This document shows, in pieces, positions 16,528 through 23,319 of a stretch of DNA of 23,319 nt. This stretch comes from Nitrospirae bacterium RBG_16_43_11 (GTDB taxonomy: Bacteria; Nitrospirota; 9FT-COMBO-42-15; HDB-SIOI813): NCBI GenBank assembly GCA_001805165.1, contig MHEI01000118.1:1-23319 (forward strand). The letters run 5' to 3'. The position numbers were made by a program, and so were the translations under genes. Under the pieces are notes generated by a model, which was not told where the DNA came from, made no database searches, and saw only the letters and a list, made by a program, of their open reading frames with translations. Each line of letters begins with the position of its first letter. Position 1 is the stretch's first letter.

Positions 16528-17294
16528 TATTTTGAAACTGCTGTACGCAGTCTCAAAAACACCAATGGCAATAATAACAACATAATCTCCGGCAGAGATG
16601 CCCCTCTATCCGGAGGTTTGTTGCCGGCCGCTTTTACTGTTCCGCACCCAAAGCCACTGCCGCCACCTGAACTGGCACTTTCGGAGGCACCCCCTGACAA
16701 TACGAGGGACAATGACCTTGGTCCTTCTCCATCAGATACAAACATATAGTTTGATATCTGCATAACATCTGTCTCAACAGGCACACCGTCAACATTGACT
16801 TTATCATTATCCCTCAGCACAAGCCGCTCACCAGCCTTTAACATTCCCTGCGGCATTATCCAACTTACCACCACATCTTTCCCTTCCGGTACTGAATCTA
16901 TAACCAAATCCCATTGGACGTTCTTTTTTACCGGTCCGCGTATATCTTTCCATAGGGTATTAAACTCACTCTCTTTAGAAGTTGTGGATAGCTTTGGAGA
17001 GAAAAATGCCCTCAGGAGCGGCCCTTTTTCAGGATCAGGTGAATTGGTCAATGCAGGGGCATCCCAGATGTTATCAAAACCATCCGTAGCACCGGACTCT
17101 ATACCGGCAACAACTCTGGTGTATATCTTCTCTCCGGTATCTGCAGAGGTGGTAATCTCTATCGGGACCTTCCAGGCATAGGCAGAGCTAAGACTGATAA
17201 TAAAAAATAAAAATGCAACAGTACAAAGAAAAATATAAGAATCAGTTTTAAATCTTGATCTGTTATTCTGATTTTTTAATCTTAATCTTTCCAT
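16524..17294 (-). CDS. Exported protein with ATDGFD domain and Cys-containing C-terminal sorting-like tail
   Basis: A 256-residue protein. Residues 18-40 form a signal peptide ending in AYA, cleavage expected before W41. Residues about 41-200 are a domain with GIESGATDGFDNIWD and LWKDIRG that recurs at the N-terminus of the gene immediately upstream. Then come a Ser/Gly linker (203-214), the motif GFGCGTVK with C217, a proline-rich spacer, a hydrophobic stretch (about 234-247) and RLR followed by six residues. This tripartite end resembles C-terminal surface-sorting signals of the Cys-containing CTERM kinds; it is not LPXTG and lacks a PEP motif. It may be processed and anchored by an intramembrane protease, which is inference. 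AGGA overlaps the preceding stop; the genes are five bases apart. Confidence 0.8.
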   Translation of the reverse strand: MERLRLKNQNNRSRFKTDSYIFLCTVAFLFFIISLSSAYAWKVPIEITTSADTGEKIYTRVVAGIESGATDGFDNIWDAPALTNSPDPEKGPLLRAFFSPKLSTTSKESEFNTLWKDIRGPVKKNVQWDLVIDSVPEGKDVVVSWIMPQGMLKAGERLVLRDNDKVNVDGVPVETDVMQISNYMFVSDGEGPRSLSLVLSGGASESASSGGGSGFGCGTVKAAGNKPPDRGASLPEIMLLLLPLVFLRLRTAVSKY

Positions 17295-17299
17295 TTTTC

Positions 17300-19333
17300 C
17301 TATGGTCTCCTGAATATTAATTCCACTCCATCTTCAGAACCAGCATAAATCCAGTATCCAGCCCACGGCTCCAGCGCTGCCGGCGGATCATCATTAAAAG
17401 AGGCAAAGTCATAATTTGAAGCTTTAAGATTGTATATAGTATTACCAATCCACCCCCCCCTGACTGCCTCATTGTATGGTCTTATCTCACCAGTAGTCTT
17501 GTTTTTTACCAGAATGTCTTTCAACAAGACTGACTGATTATAGGGTGTTCCTATCATACTCCACCCCTCCTGCAGCACCACCTTATGTTCAGCCCCCTCC
17601 ATCAGCAGGCCATTAATACTTAAAGCGATATTGTCTGCGTAAGAATACAGCAAATATCCAAATCCCGGCAGGATAACATCCTCTAAGTAATATTGCGGTG
17701 GTGTAATACCAGGGTAGTATGAATACCAGCGATAAAGGGCAACATTATCGCCCAGGACTGGAATGAGCGAGTCTCTTCCATTTGGCACAGGCATCAATGG
17801 GAAGGATATAAGGTTGTATCCTTTCATCAATTTCATGGATGAGGCCGATTCTACGAATCCTGACAAACCATTTTGTGATAACAGGGGTGATGTGACTATA
17901 TTGGATACAGGAGATATGTATCCTCCGGCATCCATACTCTTTATGGCGACACAATACGGTTTATCCGGTGACAACCCTGTCAGTGTATAGGTATGAAGCA
18001 CACCTGCCTGCGGCCTCGGTTCACTATCAGCCTCTGCAGATTTATCCCAATCCAGCCCGGATGGATCAGTACAACCTTCCATATAACGGAGATCATATTT
18101 GGCGGAAGTGCGTGTGAGGCTGTTATCAAACGGCGCAGTCCATGTAAACAGTAATGAAGTATCAGTAAGATAATATACGCGGAGATCTTTTATTGCCTCA
18201 GGTGGTTTTGTATCTTCCGGTTCTACTACAGTAATCCGGAAGGTTACTGAATCGGACGCATCATTTATGTCTTTGACAATAATCTTAAAATCATAAATAC
18301 CCGGCACAATCAACACCCCTGATATGATTCCCCGCTTCTGATCAAGCGAAAGCCCTTCAGGCATGTTTCCTTTAATATCCCACCTCAACGGTTCACTGCC
18401 GCCGGCGACTGAGAGCTGGGTATTATAAGCCCTGCCTGTAATCCCGTCAGGGAGGCTCAGTGTATCTATCTTTGGCATCGGATTTATATCTATCTGATAT
18501 TCACGTGAGATGCTATAACCAATTACAGGATCATCCCCTCTTACAGTAAATATATATGTCCCTGTTTCCATAGGAATGCCTGAAATATCGCCGGTTAATG
18601 GATCTGTATTAAGCCATGGAATAGGCGTTCCATCTTCAATACTCCACCATGGATTACCTCCGGCAGCGGATAATCTCGCATTATAAGGAGTTCCAATTGT
18701 GGCATCCGGAAGAGTAAAAGGCAGTATAGTAAGCCCTGCTACATCCATACGCAACTCAAAATAATGGATACCATATTTCTTGCCTGATTCGAAGACGTTT
18801 GTATAAGAATACCTGTTTGTAGTTAACATATCGAGGGATAGGGACGTGTCAGAAAGATCAACAAGGCTTATGTTCAGATTCTCAGGCTTGCCCTCAAAAG
18901 ACCATGTCACTTCGACAGTCCCGTGATTAAGGGTTGACAGCACTGGAAACTGCCAGACCTGCGTTGTCCCTAACGACCTGATATCCCTCCAGAGTGAACA
19001 ATGATAACGCCCATATCCAGTGTCCGGGTAATGGCACGCCCATCCGTCTATCATACCGTCATCGTTCTTATCCTCCGGAGCAGTGCCATGGATGAACATG
19101 GATTGTACCGGGTCATCCGTCTCAACCATTGCAAGGGTATCCCATTCACCATCAAATCCGTCAGTTGCCTCCTGCCGGACTCCGGCAATAAGATGGTTCC
19201 ACACCGTCCCATCGGCCCCCTTACTGTCAGGGACAGAGACCCTGATATGCACACGCCAGTCTGTATCCGAGGCATAGGCTGTACATGTAATGCTAACGAA
19301 GGCCAGCATTGTTATCAGTATCCGTCTTATCAC
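17300..19333 (-). CDS. Large exported protein: ATDGFD domain, two Ig-like domains, FN3, bipartite C-terminal module
   Basis: A 677-residue exported protein from the preferred GTG start, which gives a clean signal peptide (IRRILITMLAFVSITCTAYA) and has AGGTGG four bases upstream. An in-frame ATG at 19363 would add ten residues unlike a signal peptide and lacks a Shine-Dalgarno. Domains in order are: the ATDGFDGEWD/LWRDIRS domain (about 25-200); two putative Ig-type units with the LP..T.G..Y...L...GG pattern (about 207-285 and 288-372); one FN3 domain (about 376-485); and a C-terminal module (about 500-677) with YNLISFPLMPVPN, GFGYLLYSY, LQEGWSMIGTPYN and LEPWAGYWIY. The module recurs at the end of the upstream gene. 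A role in adhesion or surface assembly is likely. A run of eight G lies near the 3' end. Confidence 0.85.
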   Translation of the reverse strand: MIRRILITMLAFVSITCTAYASDTDWRVHIRVSVPDSKGADGTVWNHLIAGVRQEATDGFDGEWDTLAMVETDDPVQSMFIHGTAPEDKNDDGMIDGWACHYPDTGYGRYHCSLWRDIRSLGTTQVWQFPVLSTLNHGTVEVTWSFEGKPENLNISLVDLSDTSLSLDMLTTNRYSYTNVFESGKKYGIHYFELRMDVAGLTILPFTLPDATIGTPYNARLSAAGGNPWWSIEDGTPIPWLNTDPLTGDISGIPMETGTYIFTVRGDDPVIGYSISREYQIDINPMPKIDTLSLPDGITGRAYNTQLSVAGGSEPLRWDIKGNMPEGLSLDQKRGIISGVLIVPGIYDFKIIVKDINDASDSVTFRITVVEPEDTKPPEAIKDLRVYYLTDTSLLFTWTAPFDNSLTRTSAKYDLRYMEGCTDPSGLDWDKSAEADSEPRPQAGVLHTYTLTGLSPDKPYCVAIKSMDAGGYISPVSNIVTSPLLSQNGLSGFVESASSMKLMKGYNLISFPLMPVPNGRDSLIPVLGDNVALYRWYSYYPGITPPQYYLEDVILPGFGYLLYSYADNIALSINGLLMEGAEHKVVLQEGWSMIGTPYNQSVLLKDILVKNKTTGEIRPYNEAVRGGWIGNTIYNLKASNYDFASFNDDPPAALEPWAGYWIYAGSEDGVELIFRRP
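17453..17460 (-). repeat. Eight-G homopolymer inside the exported FN3/Ig protein gene
   Basis: The coding strand reads GTC AGG GGG GGG TGG, encoding V-R-G-G-W near residue 625 of 677. A gain or loss of one G would replace roughly the last 50 residues, removing the end of the conserved C-terminal module. Poly-G tracts are classic slippage sites in phase-variable surface genes, but eight is at the short end and only one allele is seen. Confidence 0.5.
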
Positions 19334-19369
19334 CACTCCACCTTTCCCCTCACCATCTCCCATTAGATT

Positions 19370-22300
19370 TTATTGCGGAATAAGCAGCTCAAATGTCGCC
19401 CCGCCGACAACATGCAGCCTCATCCAGTATGCCTTCCATGGCTGCATAACAAGGCTGCAGCTTGTACCCAAAGGTTCTCCGGTCCTATCCCTGTCACAAA
19501 CCTCGTACGTATAATTAATGCCGTTATATGTATAAACAGAACTGTCTATCCAGTTCCGCGCTGTAACCGCATCCTGAAATGTCGCCACATCCACATTATT
19601 GCCGCTGGTCCTCTTTACGTATAGCCCCTTCTCTATTAACCCGCCAACATCCCTTGAACTGAAGTTGAGCTCCCTGTCAAAGGGAGCGCCTGTCATGTTC
19701 CATCCTTCCTGCAGCGGCAGCACGTAGCACTGAAATGAGCCGCCCAGATCATCCACACAGCTCTGAGCAGCGGCTGGATCAGAACCTGCCGGCACATCAA
19801 GGATGGTATTTCCGGATGGGGCCCATAGAAAATATCCAAGCCCTTCTTTGACAGATGTTAGTTTCAGACAAGTATATTTCGTGGGATTACCGCTGTATGG
19901 CGTAGGCTCACCGTCATAACACCCGCTGTCAAAGTTAGGCCCCCTTGAATCCCACCAGTAGACGGCCAACTGCCCCCCCACATCATCTCCAAATACATCC
20001 ACAGGAGTTGACGGAATTGGATTATATGGGACAGAAACCATATTATATGCATACGGATTAAGCGCCGTAAGACCGCCTGCGACATTGGAGAACAGAGACT
20101 TGTTACGCGCCTCATCAAGCGTCTTTATGGCGAAGTAAAACCTCGTGTTACTTGTCCTGTCCTCTATTACCCCCCACCCTGTATCAATGTCGTTGTAAAC
20201 AGATACGATATAACACTCTTTCATCCCAGCCTGCTTAGGAGGCGCCAAATCATCTAAAACATCAGCAAGAGGAGCAGTAGAAAATGTACGCTGCCCAACT
20301 CCAGGCGTAATACCATCGTCAACTATATACCTCTTTGAATAACGGAGTTCATATTCTATTGCAGACCCCGATGCAAGATTTGTCCCATCATCAGCCGGTG
20401 CAGTCCAGCATAGGGTAACCGTATCCCTGGTTGAATCTGTAACAGAAAGATCTGTTATCATTCCCGGCCTTGTTGTATCATTTGATACCAATGTACGTGC
20501 AGGACATGCAGGACATTCAGATACAGAGGATACATTGCCTGCCTCATCATATGTCTTTAAGGCAAAATAGTGATTCGTATCTGCAAAGAGCTGCTGAACA
20601 GTACACGACTCAGCGCCTCCTGCACCCCTCGGATTTGCAAGATCGCTTCCATCAGTCCTGCAGCTTCTAACCTTTTTAGCATTTGCAAAATTGCCATCTG
20701 TAATCGGTGAAGTTGAATAGCGAAGATCATACAAGGTCGCTTTTCCAATATTCCCATCGTCCCCCGGCGCTGTCCATGAAACCGTTACAGATGTAGCCGT
20801 TATACTGCCAGTGCTCAGGACTACAGAGGACGGCTGGGTGGTGTCCGAGCTGTTTACAATCGCCTTTACAGAATCAACTTTTGTGCCATCCCCGGAAGAG
20901 CGGATGTCAAACAGGATTGTCTGGGAACCTGTGGTAAATGTAGAAGGCGGGATTATCCTGAATGTAAAAAATGGCATCTCACCACCGTTATAAGCAGAGG
21001 GATTCCCTGCAGTTGCTGTTGGAATGGAAACCGGGGGCGTACTATGTTCAGCGATGCTTCCATCATTGAGCCTCTCCTGCATTACTACCGTCCAACCTGA
21101 CAGGGTACTCCATGATAAGTCGTACCTGTCCTGTATATTCCCCTCGTTCTGCACCCCAACCGTTATCCCGCGTGCAGAGCCTGCTGATATATCTATAGCA
21201 GTGCAACCTCCACCGCCTGAACCGGGTTCGGCGTAACTGTCATCACCTGATCCTGCTGTCCCGCAACCCGCCCCCATCACTCCGTAATCTGTAATCACTC
21301 CCCCTGCATCATAACCAAAACCATATATGAGTCCGTCAACCTTGTACACCGCTCTAAGATTTAGTCTCGCGGTTAAAGAATCCAGGTCGGTTCCGCTATC
21401 CGAACGGATGTTCAGGATAAAATCCGCTGTAACAGGCGCCCCCTTCGGGATAATCTTCAACGTATATGTTGCAGCATTACCACTGTTGGGGGGTGATGGT
21501 ATAGAAGCTGTTCTCCATCCAAAAGCTGGGTTTGTAATATCGCGGTCTCTGGTACCATCATTTATCAGTACAGTCCAGCCATCAGGCGCAGGCTCGGTGA
21601 GTGAAAAGGTGTATCTATCAGATATATTGCCTTCATTCTGCAGGATTATATTGTAGGTAACAATATCTCCGGGATTACCATCCTTCTGTGCCGATATACC
21701 TCCACTCCCTCCCCGGTCAGGGTCGTACAGATTGTCACCACCTCCATCAATAATGCCATCCGCCTTATAGATAGTGTTGATACGCGTGGACGCCTTTATA
21801 GAATCAACCTTCGCATAGTCATTTTCTGAGCGGATATTCAGGATGATATCCTTTATCTCCCCGCCCGGCGCGTAAGGGCTGGGGGTAACCTTCATGGTAT
21901 AGGCATTCAGGGAACCGGCATTGATATTTATGGAAATGGGAGAAGTGAGGTCAGCAGCGCCGTCATTCAGATAAACTGTCCAATTGCCTGAGACATCTGA
22001 CGGGGTATTCCATGATACGGCATATGTATCGTCAATGCTCTCAGGGGTCCCGTCATTCTGGATCTGGATATCGTATGTAAGGGGCTGTGTAATGTTGAAT
22101 CCCGGGTCTGTTTCCTTTTCAAAAGCCCCCCCTGCGCCGGAACCGAAGTCCCCATAGAGATTGTTGCCATCACCCTCAACAGTTACATCCGGCTGATAGA
22201 CAGCCCTTGAGGTCAAATAACCGATACTGTTATCCAGAAAGACAGGGGTCAATGTACCACTTGTTGAGATAAGAAAAACCCTGTATTGTATCCACCGGTC

Positions 22301-23319
22301 ATCATCGCCACTCCTGTGGATCTGGTTAACAGCCTCCGTCCCTGCGAAATCGGTGTAGGTATCCGTAAAAACAGAATTGATGTCATAGGTATAGGAAGTG
22401 CCTGAGTCGAGCGTAATCAGCCGGCTCGCAGCATTAATCGCTGTAATCTTCTTCACGTCCATCTGGAGTGGGTCTGCACTATTCGTCAGGGTGACACGGC
22501 TCCCCACTTTAAAATTTGAAGTATCAGCTACAGTAATCTGTCCGACCCCTCTTGGGGCGGAAAAGGTCGTGCCATGAGGGCCATACCATGCACCCCATAC
22601 GGCATTGTCCGGGGAGGTTCGCAGTTGAAGAACTATATCTGTCCCATCCGGGAGGTTTTCCGACCATTTCCACCGGTTGACGGCATTGGTGTCATCTGTA
22701 GTGTCATAGGGAGAGCTTGTGAGCGACTGGAGAGATGGTTTAACTTCATAAAGAATGGTCACATCTTCAAGAGCCGGGTCATATGCCGGATCCACCGCCG
22801 GCCTGCTAAGGATGGCCTTGTATCTCATATACCTCTCGCCGTTATGTCCTGAATAGATTGCCGCGCCGGAGTTCTCATAAAAGGTATTGGGTGTACCATC
22901 CGGTCCCACGAAGTTCCATGTCAGATTGTCGCTATTCGTGGCAATCTGAAACCTTACACCCGATCCCGGAGGCAGTGCAGCATTCCATTCTATGAAATTG
23001 AAAAAGCCCCCTCCAGATCTGAGATCTAAAGTGGGTGATTCATAAAACCCGGCAGCCTTACCATACTGAAGTGTCACATCATTCAGTACCGGGCTGTCTT
23101 CAGGATTGACTGTCGGCTTCTCAAAAAAGGCCTTATATTTGAAATAACGGTCACTGTCATGGCCTGAATAGATAACCATACCAGGGTTCTCATAGAAGGT
23201 ATTCGATGTCCCGTCAGGTCCAATGAAGTTCCATGTCTGGTTATCATTATTCGTAGCGATCTGAAGCCTGAGATTCGCCCCTGCAGGGATCGCTGCATTC
23301 CATGCAATTGTGGTAAAGA
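19370..23319 (-). CDS. Giant exported repeat protein (tandem A and B repeats, two FN3, bipartite C-terminal module), 5' end outside window
   Basis: At least 1315 residues; the frame is open to the right edge, so the Met codon at 23179 is internal, not the start. From the N-terminal side: two close copies of a 105-residue A repeat (FQIATN.DN.TWNF.GPDGT, YSGH...RY) plus a diverged third; three B repeats of about 140-165 residues (YK.DG, GGGDNLY, NEGN..DRY, GW.V..NDG, LNIRS); two FN3 domains each beginning DTT.P (about 20490-20850 and 20070-20480); and a C-terminal module (19370 to about 20056) with YNMVSVPYNPIPS, GLGYFLWAP, LQEGWNMTGAPFD and MQPWKAYWM. No membrane anchor or LPXTG is seen at the C-terminus, so this module may itself be the anchoring or secretion signal. 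It is followed closely by the 677-residue exported protein gene. Confidence 0.88.
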   Translation of the reverse strand, partial: FTTIAWNAAIPAGANLRLQIATNNDNQTWNFIGPDGTSNTFYENPGMVIYSGHDSDRYFKYKAFFEKPTVNPEDSPVLNDVTLQYGKAAGFYESPTLDLRSGGGFFNFIEWNAALPPGSGVRFQIATNSDNLTWNFVGPDGTPNTFYENSGAAIYSGHNGERYMRYKAILSRPAVDPAYDPALEDVTILYEVKPSLQSLTSSPYDTTDDTNAVNRWKWSENLPDGTDIVLQLRTSPDNAVWGAWYGPHGTTFSAPRGVGQITVADTSNFKVGSRVTLTNSADPLQMDVKKITAINAASRLITLDSGTSYTYDINSVFTDTYTDFAGTEAVNQIHRSGDDDRWIQYRVFLISTSGTLTPVFLDNSIGYLTSRAVYQPDVTVEGDGNNLYGDFGSGAGGAFEKETDPGFNITQPLTYDIQIQNDGTPESIDDTYAVSWNTPSDVSGNWTVYLNDGAADLTSPISININAGSLNAYTMKVTPSPYAPGGEIKDIILNIRSENDYAKVDSIKASTRINTIYKADGIIDGGGDNLYDPDRGGSGGISAQKDGNPGDIVTYNIILQNEGNISDRYTFSLTEPAPDGWTVLINDGTRDRDITNPAFGWRTASIPSPPNSGNAATYTLKIIPKGAPVTADFILNIRSDSGTDLDSLTARLNLRAVYKVDGLIYGFGYDAGGVITDYGVMGAGCGTAGSGDDSYAEPGSGGGGCTAIDISAGSARGITVGVQNEGNIQDRYDLSWSTLSGWTVVMQERLNDGSIAEHSTPPVSIPTATAGNPSAYNGGEMPFFTFRIIPPSTFTTGSQTILFDIRSSGDGTKVDSVKAIVNSSDTTQPSSVVLSTGSITATSVTVSWTAPGDDGNIGKATLYDLRYSTSPITDGNFANAKKVRSCRTDGSDLANPRGAGGAESCTVQQLFADTNHYFALKTYDEAGNVSSVSECPACPARTLVSNDTTRPGMITDLSVTDSTRDTVTLCWTAPADDGTNLASGSAIEYELRYSKRYIVDDGITPGVGQRTFSTAPLADVLDDLAPPKQAGMKECYIVSVYNDIDTGWGVIEDRTSNTRFYFAIKTLDEARNKSLFSNVAGGLTALNPYAYNMVSVPYNPIPSTPVDVFGDDVGGQLAVYWWDSRGPNFDSGCYDGEPTPYSGNPTKYTCLKLTSVKEGLGYFLWAPSGNTILDVPAGSDPAAAQSCVDDLGGSFQCYVLPLQEGWNMTGAPFDRELNFSSRDVGGLIEKGLYVKRTSGNNVDVATFQDAVTARNWIDSSVYTYNGINYTYEVCDRDRTGEPLGTSCSLVMQPWKAYWMRLHVVGGATFELLIPQ
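20852..22201 (-). repeat. Three diverged B repeats (about 140-165 codons each)
   Basis: Approximate units are 22201-21779, 21778-21350 and 21349-20852. Each opens with a Tyr-x-x-Asp strand and a Gly/Asn-rich, DNLY-like loop, contains the NEGNI.DRY or NDGT pattern, then GW.V or NW.V followed by LNDG or INDG, and closes with (L/F)(N/D)IRS...(K/L)(V/D)(D/S). The pattern suggests a beta-sandwich like the CARDB/NEW3-type accessory domains found between other surface domains. The third unit carries a Gly-rich insert with two Cys. Confidence 0.65.
22736..23319 (-). repeat. Tandem 315-base A repeats
   Basis: Two copies of a 105-codon unit lie head to tail, one from about 22736 to 23044 and one from 23045 to beyond the right edge. 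The matching stretch beginning GTTCTCATA on the plus strand occurs at 22871 and 23186, exactly 315 bases apart, and the DNA itself is clearly similar between copies. This implies recent duplication, and more copies may lie outside the window. A diverged third unit continues to about 22202. Confidence 0.75.

Noticed and set aside
19370..23179. Start codon of the giant exported protein at 23179
   Set aside because: The frame stays open to the window edge and the extra 46 codons match the A repeat, so this Met is internal.
22736..23319. CRISPR-like or mobile-element repeats
   Set aside because: The 315-base period is a multiple of three and encodes a continuous protein domain. There are no short repeat-spacer units and no transposase.

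Overview
The window is a densely packed bacterial chromosome segment. There is no intergenic stretch above about 80 bases and no RNA gene, CRISPR array, insertion sequence or recognisable factor-independent terminator. I estimate a moderate GC content by eye. The mix of genes (a many-heme cytochrome c, secreted fibronectin/Ig-type proteins with internal repeats, membrane glycosyltransferases carrying TPR tails) fits a Gram-negative environmental anaerobe or metal/sulfur-cycling lineage. Nitrospirota or a deltaproteobacterial relative is my best guess; the sequence does not prove it.

Region 1 (1-7614, minus strand) reads as a surface-polysaccharide or glycan gene run. In transcription order it holds a large GT-C-like membrane protein with nine TPRs, a Wzx/MOP-type flippase whose true N-terminus lies upstream of the first usable start codon, a membrane-attached GT2 glycosyltransferase, a radical SAM/SPASM-like protein, a GT4 glycosyltransferase, and a GT2 enzyme cut to its N-terminal half. 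The first codons of another gene follow at the left edge. Spacings are 4-base overlaps to about 60 bases, so one operon is likely.

Region 2 (7694-13037) holds two more GT-C/TPR paralogues, divergent from each other over a 39-base gap, and an ArnT/PMT-like membrane glycosyltransferase. The plus-strand paralogue meets the ArnT-like gene tail to tail with a single base between the two stop codons.

Region 3 (13027-16527, minus strand) is a second transcription unit behind the best promoter in the window (TTGACT-18-TATAAT). A membrane-anchored cytochrome c with eleven CxxCH motifs and one CX3CH motif is translationally coupled through TGATG to an exported formylglycine-generating-enzyme-like protein that lacks the catalytic cysteines. 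That gene in turn overlaps the ArnT-like gene.

Region 4 (16524-23319, minus strand) is a set of three exported proteins 5-6 bases apart. The first is a very large repeat protein running off the right edge (tandem A repeats, three B repeats, two FN3 domains, C-terminal bipartite module). The second has an N-terminal ATDGFD domain, two Ig-like domains, FN3 and the same C-terminal module. The third is small, with the same ATDGFD domain and a Cys-containing, hydrophobic, Arg-ended C-terminal tail resembling a sorting signal. Shared domains tie the three together.

My working picture, which is inference, is a cell-surface assembly: exported repeat proteins, possibly glycosylated by the GT-C/TPR enzymes, next to a multiheme electron carrier and a surface glycan locus.
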